Assembly: GCA_023393475.1 (NCBI GenBank)
Contig: JAEWLC010000099.1
Span: forward strand, 1 to 45,768
DNA length: 45,768 nt
Direction: 5' to 3'
Source of the DNA: Pseudomonadota bacterium
Lineage (GTDB): Bacteria; Pseudomonadota; Alphaproteobacteria; Rhizobiales; Devosiaceae
The notes beneath the pieces were generated by a model. It searched no databases. It was not told the origin of the DNA and saw only the letters and a program-made list of their open reading frames with translations. A program made the position numbers and the translations under genes. Shown here piece by piece: positions 1 through 7,941 of the stretch (its first letter is position 1; every line of letters starts with the position of its first letter).

Positions 1-1132
1 GGCTTTCCGTCCGCATGATCGAGTAATCGTTGCCGCGGCGCAGCTCCAGCGTCACTTCGCCGGTCACCGCCAAGGCCACCCAGCGCTGGGCGGTCTCGCG
101 CAGCATCAGCGCCTGGCTGTCGAACCAGCGGCCCTGGTAGAGCAGGCGGCCGAGCTTGAGGCCATTGATGCGGTACTGCTCGATCGTGTCCTCGTTGTGG
201 ATGCCGGTCACCAGCCGCTCGTAGGCGATGTGCAGCAGCGCCATGCCCGGCGCCTCGTAGATGCCGCGGCTCTTGGCCTCGATGATGCGGTTCTCGATCT
301 GGTCGCTCATGCCGAGGCCGTGGCGGCCGCCGATGGTATTGGCTTCGAGCAGCAGGTCGACCGGGTCCGTAAAGGTCTGGCCGTTCAGCGCCACCGGCTG
401 GCCCTCGACGAAGCGTACGACGACCTTCTCGGCCTTGACCGGCTCTTCGTCCTTCCAGAACGGCACGCCCATGATCGGGTTGACGATCTTGATGCCGCTG
501 TCGAGGCTTTCGAGATCCTTGGCCTCGTGGGTGGCGCCCAGCAGGTTGCTGTCGGTCGAATAGGCCTTTTCGGCGCTCATCTTGTAGGCGAAGCCGCTGG
601 CGGTCATGAACGCCGACATTTCGGCGCGGCCGCCCAGCTCGTCGATGAAGTCCTGGTCGAGCCAGGGCTTGTAGATGCGCAGGTTCGGGTTGGTCAGCAG
701 GCCGTAGCGGTAGAAGCGCTCGATGTCGTTGCCCTTGAAGGTCGAGCCGTCGCCCCAGATGTTGACGCCGTCTTCCTTCATTGCCGAAACCAGCATCGTA
801 CCGGTGACGGCCCGCCCGAGCGGCGTGGTGTTGAAGTAGGTGATGCCGCCGGTGGAGACGTGGAAGGCGTTCGACTGGATGGCGGCGATGCCCTCGTGCA
901 CCAGCTGGGTGCGGCAGTCGATGAGCCGCGCATTCTCGGCGCCGAAATCCTTCGCCTTGCGCGGGATCTCGTCATAGTCGGCCTCGTCGGGCTGGCCGAG
1001 ATTGGCGGTGTAGGCATAGACCTTGGCGCCCTTCTGCTTCATCCAGAGCAGGGCGGCGCTGGTGTCGAGGCCACCGGAAAAGGCGATGCCGACTTTCTCA
1101 CCCTTGGGCAGGCTCTTCAGGATCGTAGTCAT
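1..1132 (-). CDS. argG: Argininosuccinate synthase, C-terminus cut by window edge
   Basis: Joins citrulline and aspartate, using ATP, to make argininosuccinate in arginine biosynthesis (cytosol). The reading frame begins at an ATG at 1132 preceded by a GGAG about six bases upstream, and runs without a stop off the left edge, so about 377 residues are present. The N-terminus carries the PP-loop AFSGGLDTS (residues 17-25). Long blocks such as NIWGDGSTFKGNDIERFYRYG, GGRHGLGMSDQIENRIIEAKSRGIYEAPG and EVTLELRRGNDYS match the long E. coli-type ArgG (about 447 aa) rather than the roughly 400-aa type, so about 70 residues should lie outside the window. It is divergent from tam. No ARG-box operator was recognised in the 144-bp gap. 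Confidence 0.96.
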   Translation of the reverse strand, partial: MTTILKSLPKGEKVGIAFSGGLDTSAALLWMKQKGAKVYAYTANLGQPDEADYDEIPRKAKDFGAENARLIDCRTQLVHEGIAAIQSNAFHVSTGGITYFNTTPLGRAVTGTMLVSAMKEDGVNIWGDGSTFKGNDIERFYRYGLLTNPNLRIYKPWLDQDFIDELGGRAEMSAFMTASGFAYKMSAEKAYSTDSNLLGATHEAKDLESLDSGIKIVNPIMGVPFWKDEEPVKAEKVVVRFVEGQPVALNGQTFTDPVDLLLEANTIGGRHGLGMSDQIENRIIEAKSRGIYEAPGMALLHIAYERLVTGIHNEDTIEQYRINGLKLGRLLYQGRWFDSQALMLRETAQRWVALAVTGEVTLELRRGNDYSIMRTES

Positions 1133-1276
1133 GGGGGCTCCAGTCGGCTCGAATGTTTGGCAGGACGCTTGCTGGCCGCGCGAATAGCAAACTTCGTCCC
1201 GCTCGCCTAGCGGCAGCGATGGACAGCGCGCGGACGGCCCGCTATCGGATGCCCACCGAACCCGAGGAGTTTTCGC

Positions 1277-2041
1277 ATGGCCGACTGGTCCCCCGCGCAA
1301 TACCTGAGGTTCGAGGACGAGCGGACGCGGCCGTCGCATGACCTGCTCGCACGGGTGCCGCTCACGGCGCCAGGTCGCGTGGTCGACATGGGCTGTGGGC
1401 CGGGCAATTCCACCGAGCTGCTGGTCGAGCGCTTCCCGCAGGCCGAGGTGATCGGGCTCGACAACTCGCCCAACATGCTGGCCGAGGCGCGGAAGCGCCT
1501 GCCGACGGCGAAATTTGCGGAAGCTGACGCCAGCAGCTGGACGCCGGAACCGGGCACCGATCTCGTTTTTGCCAATGCGATCTACCAGTGGGTGCCGGAA
1601 CACCTCGCGGTGTTTCCGCGTGTCGTCGCGGCGCTGCCCGAAGGAGGCGTGCTGGCAGTGCAGATGCCGGACAATATGGGCGAGCCCTCGCACGTCTTGA
1701 TGCGCAAGGTCGCGGCCGAGGGGCCGTGGGCGGAAAAGCTCAAGGGTGCAGCCCGCCATCCTTTGCCGCCGGCGCGGGTCTACTACGATGCGATCCGGCC
1801 GGTCGCGCGCCACGTCGACATCTGGCACACGGTCTACAACCACGCGCTCGCCGGCCCCGAGGCCATCGTCGACTGGGTGAAGAGCACCGGCCTCCGCCCC
1901 TTCATTGATCCGCTCGAGCCGGCCGAGCGCGAGACTTTCCTCGCGCAGTACCTGGCCGAGATCACCGAGGCCTATCCACGGACGGTCGACGGCAAGGTGC
2001 TCCTCCGCTTCCCGCGGCTGTTTGTCGTGGCCGCACGCTGA
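1277..2041 (+). CDS. tam: Trans-aconitate 2-methyltransferase
   Basis: SAM-dependent enzyme that methylates trans-aconitate, a spontaneous by-product of the citrate cycle that inhibits aconitase. The 254-residue length is that of the family. The N-terminus MADWSPAQYLRFEDERTRP matches the Tam signature, SAM-binding motif I VDMGCGPGNS is at residues 36-45, and GVLAVQMPDN, VDIW.T.Y and IVDWVKSTGLRP are Tam-specific blocks. The ATG at 1277 has GAGGAG a few bases upstream. Its stop abuts the stop of the convergent VOC gene with no spacer. The call comes from sequence resemblance; activity on trans-aconitate is inferred. Confidence 0.93.
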   Translation: MADWSPAQYLRFEDERTRPSHDLLARVPLTAPGRVVDMGCGPGNSTELLVERFPQAEVIGLDNSPNMLAEARKRLPTAKFAEADASSWTPEPGTDLVFANAIYQWVPEHLAVFPRVVAALPEGGVLAVQMPDNMGEPSHVLMRKVAAEGPWAEKLKGAARHPLPPARVYYDAIRPVARHVDIWHTVYNHALAGPEAIVDWVKSTGLRPFIDPLEPAERETFLAQYLAEITEAYPRTVDGKVLLRFPRLFVVAAR

Positions 2042-2446
2042 TCAGACCGCGGCTGCGTTGACTTCGACGACGTTGCGATCCGGGTCGAGCACGTAGAGCT
2101 GGGCAAAGCCCGCGGCGCCGGTGCGCTTCATCATGATGCGACGCGGATCGCCTTCGGGTGCCGTTTCGCTAAAACCATTCGCCTGCAATGCCGCGACGAT
2201 GCCGTCGAAATCGTCCGTGCGGAAGGCGAAGTGGATGTCGTTGTTGTCGATGTCTCCGGTGCGAAAGGTCGCAGTGGAGTGCACGACGAGGTGAACCTGG
2301 CGGTCACCGCAGCCCAGCCAGGCGCCCCCGATCGGAAAATTGGGGCGGGGTAGCAGAACCAGTCCGAATATGTCGCGGTAGAACGCGAGCGAACGTTCAA
2401 GATTGGTGGTCGGTATAGAGACGTGATGCAACATCAGTGACGGCAT
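2042..2446 (-). CDS. VOC (glyoxalase/bleomycin-resistance fold) family protein
   Basis: A 134-residue metal-dependent vicinal-oxygen-chelate fold protein. Visible family features are the opening MLHHVSIPTTNLERSLAFYRDIFGL, a candidate metal His early (HHVSI), the central dyad region DIHFAFRTDDFDGIVAALQANGF, and the closing LYVLDPDRNVVEV, where the final Glu is the usual metal ligand. I chose the ATG at 2446 over a TTG at 2458 because GGAGG lies five bases before the ATG and would fall inside the longer form. The substrate cannot be read: members include glyoxalases, ring-cleavage dioxygenases and drug-binding proteins. Divergent from the hydrolase gene and convergent with tam. Confidence 0.85.
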   Translation of the reverse strand: MPSLMLHHVSIPTTNLERSLAFYRDIFGLVLLPRPNFPIGGAWLGCGDRQVHLVVHSTATFRTGDIDNNDIHFAFRTDDFDGIVAALQANGFSETAPEGDPRRIMMKRTGAAGFAQLYVLDPDRNVVEVNAAAV

Positions 2447-2578
2447 TACTTCCTCCAATTGACGGCACTACCTTTAGCCGCCCGACCGGATGGGGGATAG
2501 CGGCGGGAATGCCCGGTCTGGCCTCCGCCGCGCCGTGGTGCTAAGTGCCGCGCATTGACGATCAGCGAGGCGCTAGCC

Positions 2579-3439
2579 ATGTCCTCTCCCTTTGAAATCC
2601 CGTTCGATGGTGCCGTGATCCGTGGCGAGGCCGATGGCTTCGGCTATCCGGTGGTGTTCCTGCATTCCGGCGTCACCGACCGCCGCATGTGGGCGGACCA
2701 GATGCAGATGCTGGCCGAGGAGGGTTACCACGTCATCAGCTACGACCGGCGCGGCTATGGCGAGACGACCACCGAGGACGTTCCGTTCAACCATCTCGTC
2801 GATCTTGAGGCGGTGCTGGACCGGCTGAGCGTGCATGCCGCGATCTTCATCGGCTCATCCATGGGCGGCGGGCTTGCGATCGATTTCGCGCTGGAGCACC
2901 CCGAGCGCACGATCGCGCTGGTGCTGATGGGCACGGCCGTTACCGGGGCTGAGGGCTACGAGGTCGACGAGGAAGTCGAGCAGCTCGAAGAGGCGTTCGA
3001 ATACGCTAGGGAGCGCGGCAATATCGGCACGGCCAACCGCATCCAGGCGCATCAGTGGCTCGATGGGCCCTATGGCGAAGCAGGGCGGGTGACGGGCAAT
3101 GCCCGGGAGCTCTTCCTCACGATGAACGAGATCCATCTCAATCATCCGCCGCTGAAGCAGGAGGATTTTCCTGAGCCGGCCTTCGACAACGTCCACACCA
3201 TCATCGCCCCCACCTTGCTGGTGGTGGGTGAACTCGACTGTTCAGACATCATCGCCATCCACGAGGACCTTAGCGAGGAGATCGAGAACGCCTTCGCGGT
3301 GGTGCTCGAGGAGACGGCGCACTTTCCCAATCTCGAGCGGCCCGACCTGTTCAACCCGATCCTGGGAGAGTTTCTCGAGGCGGTGACGGGGCAGGGCGAC
3401 GATGATGACGAGGACGATGAGGACGCGCAGGACGTCTAG
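2579..3439 (+). CDS. Alpha/beta hydrolase with acidic C-terminal tail
   Basis: A 286-residue alpha/beta-hydrolase-fold enzyme. Visible elements are the oxyanion-hole segment FLHSG (about 27-31), the DRRGYGET loop (56-63), the nucleophile elbow GSSMGG with Ser94, the acid strand LLVVGELDCSD, and the catalytic His in EETAHFPNLERPD. After the fold comes an unusual run of about a dozen Asp/Glu (GQGDDDDEDDEDAQDV). The ATG at 2579 has GCGAGG eight bases upstream; a TTG at 2555 gives a longer but less likely form. Its stop codon overlaps the stop of the convergent ftrA gene within one CTAG. The substrate is unknown; the closest look is of the 3-oxoadipate enol-lactonase/esterase group. Confidence 0.85.
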   Translation: MSSPFEIPFDGAVIRGEADGFGYPVVFLHSGVTDRRMWADQMQMLAEEGYHVISYDRRGYGETTTEDVPFNHLVDLEAVLDRLSVHAAIFIGSSMGGGLAIDFALEHPERTIALVLMGTAVTGAEGYEVDEEVEQLEEAFEYARERGNIGTANRIQAHQWLDGPYGEAGRVTGNARELFLTMNEIHLNHPPLKQEDFPEPAFDNVHTIIAPTLLVVGELDCSDIIAIHEDLSEEIENAFAVVLEETAHFPNLERPDLFNPILGEFLEAVTGQGDDDDEDDEDAQDV

Positions 3440-4404
3440 GCGGCGGCCTTTCCGAACGAGCGCCGGAATATCGTCGGGCTCACGCCGGTGCGGGCTCGGA
3501 AGTGGTGGCGGAGCGTCTCCTGCGTCCGGAACCCCGTCGCCGTGGCGATGGCGTCGAGATCCAGCGTCGTCGTTTCCAGCAGTTCCTTGCAGCGTTCGAC
3601 GCGCTCTGCGATCAGCCAGTTGAGCGGGCTCTGGCCCGTTCCGTCGTTGAAGTGACGAATCAAGGTCCGCTCGGAAAGCGTTGCCAGCGCAGCCATGCGG
3701 GCGATCGACCAATCCTCGTCGAGCCGTCCGCGCAGCGTGTCGAGCAACGGTCCGATGCGGCCACGGCGTTCGCGTGGCACCGGGCGCGCCACGTATTGCG
3801 CCTGCCCGCCTTCGCGATATGCGGGGAGCACCAGCCGCCGGGCCACGGTGTTGGCGACCTGGGCTCCAAAGTCCTGGCGCACGATGTGGAGGCAGAGGTC
3901 GATACCGGCGGCCGAGCCGGCCGCGGTGAGAAGGTCGCCGTCGTCGACATAGAGGATGTCCGGCTCGACCGCGATGTCCGGATAGCTGCTGCTGAGCGCC
4001 TCGGCATAGCGCCAATGGGTGGTGGCGCGGCGGCCGGACAGCAGGCCCGCGCCGGCTGGCACGAATACGCCGGAGCAGAGCGTGGCGATGCGCGCACCAC
4101 GGGCATGTGCGGCACGAAGCGCGTCGATCAGCGGCTGCGGGACGGGCTGCTGCGCGCCGCGCCAGCCGGGAACGACGATCAGGCCAGCCTGTTCAAGCCG
4201 GCTGAGATCGTGCCTTGCTTCGACGGTGATGCCGCCGGTCGAGCGGTAGGGGCCCGGCTCGATGCCGACGATCTCGTGGCTGTACCAGCCGAGATCGGCG
4301 AATTCCGGCCGTGCCAGCCCGAAGATTTCGACGGCGATGCCGAACTCGAACATGCAGAGCTGGTCGTAGGCGAGGACGGCGACGTGGCGGTTTGGCGTGC
4401 TCAT
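3436..4404 (-). CDS. ftrA: GlxA/FtrA-type AraC-family transcriptional regulator
   Basis: A 322-residue regulator with an N-terminal DJ-1/PfpI-like (class I amidotransferase-like) domain (about 8-190, including ATLCSGVFVPAGAGLLSGRRATTHW) and a C-terminal AraC/XylS double helix-turn-helix (about 220-317, ending ATGFRTQETLRHHFRARTGVSPTIFRRSF). The opening HVAVLAYDQLCMFEFGIAVEIFGL is typical of the FtrA subgroup. It is divergent from a rhodanese gene, a common arrangement for ftrA, so the rhodanese is its likely target. No Shine-Dalgarno precedes the ATG, and a TAATAT -10-like hexamer (4419-4414) would start the mRNA about three bases before the ATG, so a leaderless transcript is possible. The effector is unknown. 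Confidence 0.88.
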   Translation of the reverse strand: MSTPNRHVAVLAYDQLCMFEFGIAVEIFGLARPEFADLGWYSHEIVGIEPGPYRSTGGITVEARHDLSRLEQAGLIVVPGWRGAQQPVPQPLIDALRAAHARGARIATLCSGVFVPAGAGLLSGRRATTHWRYAEALSSSYPDIAVEPDILYVDDGDLLTAAGSAAGIDLCLHIVRQDFGAQVANTVARRLVLPAYREGGQAQYVARPVPRERRGRIGPLLDTLRGRLDEDWSIARMAALATLSERTLIRHFNDGTGQSPLNWLIAERVERCKELLETTTLDLDAIATATGFRTQETLRHHFRARTGVSPTIFRRSFGKAAA

Positions 4405-4413
4405 GATGGCGCG

Positions 4414-4479
4414 ATATTACCGCATATTGGCAATCCCGCCACTCACGCCTCCTGCCATTTGCCGGCAAGTTACTGCCAT
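4414..4479. promoter_or_regulatory. ftrA/rhodanese divergent control region with 21-bp-spaced direct repeats
   Basis: Two identical heptamers CTGCCAT occur at 4452-4458 and 4473-4479, spaced exactly 21 bp (two helical turns). This is the spacing AraC-family dimers use on tandem half-sites. Between them is the perfect palindrome TTGCCGGCAA (4459-4468). On the minus strand TAATAT at 4419-4414 can serve as the ftrA -10 without a good -35, as expected of an activator-dependent promoter. That FtrA binds here is inference. Confidence 0.5.
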
Positions 4480-4499
4480 CCGAAGCGATGGAGGGCCAG

Positions 4500-4934
4500 A
4501 TGGCCAGCAATGTCTCGATGGTTGCAGCAGCAGAGCCGGCCGATGCGGTGGCGCATTTCAGCCGCCGGCTATCGTTCGAAACCGACTGCTGGGACGTGAA
4601 TGATGCGCTCAGCCGCGCTGCCGATGATTTCGTGCTGCTCGATGTGCGGAGCCCGACGCTCTACGCCGCGGGCCACGTTCCGGGCGCCATCAACCTGCCG
4701 CATGGCAAGATCACCGAGCGGCGGATGGCCGAGTGGCCCGATGGAACGCTCTTCGTCACCTATTGCGCCGGGCCGCATTGCAACGGCGCCAACAAGGGCG
4801 CGCTGCGGCTCGCCCAGCTCGGCCGGCCGGTCAAGGAAATGATCGGTGGCGTGACGGGATGGCTGGATGAAGGGTTCCGGCTCGCCACGGGCGAGGCTGT
4901 CGGCAGCCTCGTTCCTGTGGCGGCGGCGGAGTAG
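4500..4934 (+). CDS. Rhodanese-like domain protein
   Basis: A 144-residue single-domain sulfurtransferase. The rhodanese core runs from DFVLLDVRSPTLYAAGHVPGAINLPH to the active-site loop YCAGPHCNGANKGA, with the catalytic Cys at the start of CNGANK, and closes with MIGGVTGWLDEGF. The ATG at 4500 was chosen over one at 4488 because GGAGGG (4490-4495) is well placed for it. Transcribed away from ftrA, which probably controls it. It probably moves sulfane sulfur in the cytosol; no signal peptide is seen. Its stop is ten bases from the stop of the convergent host-attachment-family gene. Confidence 0.88.
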   Translation: MASNVSMVAAAEPADAVAHFSRRLSFETDCWDVNDALSRAADDFVLLDVRSPTLYAAGHVPGAINLPHGKITERRMAEWPDGTLFVTYCAGPHCNGANKGALRLAQLGRPVKEMIGGVTGWLDEGFRLATGEAVGSLVPVAAAE

Positions 4935-4944
4935 TCCGCTGGTG

Positions 4945-5397
4945 CTACACCGGCAGCAGGTCGGCGAAGTGGCTCTCGAGCTGCGGTGTCGGCACGTTGG
5001 TGAGATCCTTCGGGAGTTCGGCAAGGATCGTGTCCCTCACGCCCTTGCTGAACGCCGGCCGCAGGTCGCCGAGCGCGGTGGGGGCAGCGGCCACGATCAG
5101 CCGCGTGAAGGCGCGCTGCTGGAATTTGCGATCGAGCTCCTCGGCGACGTTCTCGACGAACTTCCGCTCACGCACCGCCACCGGGTCGGAGGAGTACTCC
5201 ATTGCGGAGCGCCCGCTCAGGCTGCCGGAGGAAAAGCTGCGGCCCGGTTTGTCGGCCATGATCTCGCTGGCCTTCAGCGGGGTCTGCTCGAACATCAGGT
5301 CATCGACAGCCTTCAGCCCCTTGCCGGGGCCTGAGTGCTCGAAAACCTTGGCTGTTGCGCCGTCCGCGATCAGGATCCAGGTTACCTTGGCTTTCAT
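4945..5397 (-). CDS. Host attachment family protein
   Basis: A 150-residue cytosolic-looking protein of the 'host attachment protein' family (Pfam PF10116, from memory), named after a plant-associated bacterial gene but biochemically obscure. Recognisable are the start KVTWILIADGATAKVFEHSGPGKGL and the core FVENVAEELDRKF...FTRLIVAAAPTALGDLRP, an eRF1-domain-like pattern. The ATG at 5397 was preferred to 5409 because GGAGA lies six bases upstream. A perfect FNR/FixK box sits 52 bases upstream, so low-oxygen control is likely. The molecular function is not known to me; no adhesin signal or export signal is visible despite the family name. Confidence 0.8.
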   Translation of the reverse strand: MKAKVTWILIADGATAKVFEHSGPGKGLKAVDDLMFEQTPLKASEIMADKPGRSFSSGSLSGRSAMEYSSDPVAVRERKFVENVAEELDRKFQQRAFTRLIVAAAPTALGDLRPAFSKGVRDTILAELPKDLTNVPTPQLESHFADLLPV

Positions 5398-5448
5398 GGC
5401 ACTCTCCATCTGTTTACGTGAAGGCTAATGCGTCACGTGGCGATTGGT

Positions 5449-5462
5449 TTGATCACGATCAA
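5449..5462 (-). promoter_or_regulatory. FNR/FixK-type anaerobox
   Basis: The sequence TTGAT-CACG-ATCAA is a perfect match to the FNR/FnrL/FixK consensus TTGAT-N4-ATCAA. Its centre (5455/5456) is about 41 bases before a start site placed near 5415 on the minus strand, which fits class II activation of the host-attachment-family gene. A weak -10 candidate (TAGCCT, 5427-5422) lies between. The rarD start is about 105 bases away on the other side, so that gene is a less likely target. Confidence 0.75.
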
Positions 5463-5564
5463 GAACGCCACTGACCAGGATCACAAACTCTCATTTGTGC
5501 GAGGGGCGGCCGGGCTGATAGAAGCGCGATAGTTTGGGCCGTCCGGGCCTTCGAAAGACCGCCC

Positions 5565-6467
5565 TTGGCTTCCATTACCACAACCGAGCAGAACAGGGCC
5601 GACAGCGGCCTCGTGGCAGGCGTCGCGGCCTATCTGCTCTGGGGTTTCCTGCCGCTGCTGTTCAACCTCATGCGCCATGTAGGCGCCACGACGCTCGTCG
5701 CGGACCGGACGCTCTGGTCGCTGCTGCTTGTCGGCGTGATCATGATCGTGGGCGGTCGTACCGCCGAAGTCCGCGCCATCCTGCGCGACTGGAAGGCCGT
5801 GCGGTCGATGGCCGTGGCGGCCTTCGTCCTTGCCGGCAACTGGCTGATCTACGTCTATGCCGTCGAGACCAACCAGGTGCTCGAGGCGAGCTTCGGCTAC
5901 TTCATCAACCCGCTGGTCAACGTGGCAATGGGCGTCGTGTTGCTCGGCGAGCGGCTCAACCGCTGGCAGACCGTGTCGGTGGCGATTGCGGTGGTGGCGA
6001 TCGGCATCCAGGCGCTGGGGCTCGGTGGAGTGCCTTATATCGCGCTGAGCCTCGCGCTGACCTTTGCGCTCTACGGCTATATCAGGAAGACCGCGAAGGC
6101 GTCCTCGGCGACAGGCCTGTTCGTCGAGACGCTGATCCTCTCGCCGGTGGCGCTGGCCTACCTGCTCATCACCTTCGCCATTGAAGGCGGCGTCGGCGTG
6201 CACGGCGACCCGTACACGCTGTTCCTGCTGATGCTGACGGGGCCGGCGACCGCGGTGCCGCTGCTGTTGTTCGCGTTCGCCGTGCAGCGGTTGCGGCTGA
6301 CGACCATCGGAATGCTGCAGTACATCGCGCCCTCCATCCAGTTCGTGCTGGCGATCACGATGTTCGGCGAGCACCTGAACGGGGTTCGTCTCGTCAGCTT
6401 CGGCCTTATCTGGCTGTCCCTCATCGTCTACACCACGGACTCGGTGGTGCGGCGCAGGAGAGGCTAG
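5565..6467 (+). CDS. rarD: RarD-type EamA/DMT superfamily transporter
   Basis: A 300-residue inner-membrane protein with about ten hydrophobic segments, the DMT/EamA pattern. RarD-specific blocks include GLVAGVAAYLLWGFLPLLFNL near the N-terminus, NWLIYVYAVETNQVLEASFGYFINPLVNVAMGVVLLGERL, and IGMLQYIAPSIQFVLAI near the C-terminus. The start is a TTG at 5565 with only a weak GAAAG upstream; the next ATG would cut into the first membrane span. RarD was named for chloramphenicol sensitivity, but the transported substrate is unsettled. The MOSC gene follows two bases later, so they are probably cotranscribed. Confidence 0.88.
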   Translation: MASITTTEQNRADSGLVAGVAAYLLWGFLPLLFNLMRHVGATTLVADRTLWSLLLVGVIMIVGGRTAEVRAILRDWKAVRSMAVAAFVLAGNWLIYVYAVETNQVLEASFGYFINPLVNVAMGVVLLGERLNRWQTVSVAIAVVAIGIQALGLGGVPYIALSLALTFALYGYIRKTAKASSATGLFVETLILSPVALAYLLITFAIEGGVGVHGDPYTLFLLMLTGPATAVPLLLFAFAVQRLRLTTIGMLQYIAPSIQFVLAITMFGEHLNGVRLVSFGLIWLSLIVYTTDSVVRRRRG

Positions 6468-6469
6468 GG

Positions 6470-7057
6470 ATGAACGACGAGATACCCGCAATGACCCTGG
6501 TGGCTCGGGTAGAGGGCGTGTTCGTCGTCGAGAGCAATGCGGTGGAATCGACCCCGCGGGCAGAACTGCAACTCACCTACGCGGGCGTCGCCGGGGATCG
6601 GCATGAGGGCCTCGTGCGACCGAGCGGAGCGCGCGAGCCGTGGTATCCGCGCGGCACGATGATGCGGAACGAGCGGCAGATCTCGATCCTCTCGGTCGAG
6701 GAATTGGCGGAGGTCGCGGCCGACCTGAACCTGCCGGCCATTCCGGCCGAATGGATCGGCGGGAACCTCGCGATCTCAGGCGTGACGCACTTCAGCCTGC
6801 TGCCGCCGCGCACCATGCTGATGTTCCCGAGCGGCGCGACCATTCGCATCGATGGCGACAACGGACCGTGCCGGAAGTCGGGCGCGTCCATCGTGCGGCA
6901 TCATCCCGATCGCCGGGACGTCGAGTTTGCCTTCGTGAAGGCAGCGACGAACAAGCGCGGCCTCGTGGGCTGGGTCGAGCGCGAGGGCATTGTCAGGCCC
7001 GGCGACGAAGTGAAGCTGCGCACCTGGCGACAGGTCGGCTACCCGGTTGGTGCCTGA
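6470..7057 (+). CDS. MOSC domain protein
   Basis: A 195-residue protein of the MOSC (molybdenum cofactor sulfurase C-terminal) fold. It has GDRHEGLVRPSG near residues 43-54, IGGNLAISGV (about 95-104), and DGDNGPCRKSG with the conserved Cys134 that in this family holds sulfur or molybdopterin. It is a stand-alone MOSC protein like YiiM/YuaD, lacking the N-terminal beta-barrel and the ferredoxin domain. Transcribed two bases after rarD. Its last 19 bases overlap the 3' end of oxyR on the other strand. A role in molybdenum cofactor chemistry or in detoxifying N-hydroxylated compounds is inferred from the family only. Confidence 0.85.
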   Translation: MNDEIPAMTLVARVEGVFVVESNAVESTPRAELQLTYAGVAGDRHEGLVRPSGAREPWYPRGTMMRNERQISILSVEELAEVAADLNLPAIPAEWIGGNLAISGVTHFSLLPPRTMLMFPSGATIRIDGDNGPCRKSGASIVRHHPDRRDVEFAFVKAATNKRGLVGWVEREGIVRPGDEVKLRTWRQVGYPVGA

Positions 7058-7941
7058 GCCGGACGCGCGCTGCGGATCGTCTCCGCGACGCTGTCGAACA
7101 CTTTCCTGAACGGTGATCCCTCGCGCCAGACGAGCCGCAGCTGGCGATGAGCGCCGGGCGATTGCAGCGGGTGGATGCGGATGCGGTCCGAGGCTTCCTT
7201 GCGCAGCGCGATCTCAGGCAGCAGCGTGATGCCCTGGCCGTTGGCAACGAACTCGACGATGGTCGAGAGCGATGTCGCCGCGAAGGTGCGGCCCGCCGCA
7301 TCCTGTTCGATGCCACAGGCGGCGATTGCCTGTTCGCGGAAGCAGTGGCCTTCGTCCAGCAAAAGCATGCGGTTGCCGTTGATCCGGTCGAGCGGTACCG
7401 GGCCGCTCACCTTGTCGTCGGGACCAGTTGCGAGGACGAACTGATCGTCGAACAGCGGTTCGATCGCGAGGCGCGGACCACCCGGCTTCGGCTCGCTGGC
7501 GATAAGAGCGAGGTCGAGCGTGCCGTTGCCGAGGCCATCGATCAGAGTGTCAGTGCGGCTTTCCGAGACGATGAAGCTGACCGATGGCAGTTCGCGCTGC
7601 AGGGCAGGGAAGGCGTGCGGCAGCAGGTAGGGGGCCACGGTCGGGATCACCCCGAGCCGGATCGGTCGGGCCGGCTGGCCATGCTGGGCAGCGACGAAGA
7701 TCTCCAGCGCCTCGGTCTGCTGCAGGATCGGCCGCATGCGGTCGATGAGTTCCCGGCCGAGCGGGGTCGGCTGCACGGATTTGCCGAGACGGTCAAACAG
7801 CGGAGCGCCGCAGTGTTCCTCGAGCTGGCGGATCTGCTGGCTGAGCCCCGGCTGCGTGACGTGGCACATCTCGGCAGCTCGGCCGAAATGCCCGGTTTCC
7901 GCCAGCGCGACGGCGTACTGCATCTGTCGTAGCGATATCAT
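7039..7941 (-). CDS. oxyR: Hydrogen peroxide sensor OxyR (LysR family)
   Basis: A 300-residue LysR-type regulator that senses peroxide through a cysteine pair and activates katG. The N-terminal winged helix-turn-helix (1-60, GHFGRAAEMCHVTQPGLSQQIRQLEE) is followed by the regulatory domain. The redox loop LLDEGHCFREQAIAAC puts the peroxidatic Cys at 200 and the resolving Cys at 209, matching Cys199/Cys208 of E. coli. The ATG at 7941 aligns with the E. coli start; a GTG two codons upstream is less likely. No Shine-Dalgarno is seen. It is divergent from katG, and the putative OxyR site touches its own start codon, suggesting autoregulation. Confidence 0.95.
   Translation of the reverse strand: MISLRQMQYAVALAETGHFGRAAEMCHVTQPGLSQQIRQLEEHCGAPLFDRLGKSVQPTPLGRELIDRMRPILQQTEALEIFVAAQHGQPARPIRLGVIPTVAPYLLPHAFPALQRELPSVSFIVSESRTDTLIDGLGNGTLDLALIASEPKPGGPRLAIEPLFDDQFVLATGPDDKVSGPVPLDRINGNRMLLLDEGHCFREQAIAACGIEQDAAGRTFAATSLSTIVEFVANGQGITLLPEIALRKEASDRIRIHPLQSPGAHRQLRLVWREGSPFRKVFDSVAETIRSARPAQAPTG

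Noticed and set aside
197..1210. Long plus-strand open frame opposite argG
   Set aside because: It is a shadow of argG in GC-rich sequence; the minus-strand protein matches ArgG throughout.
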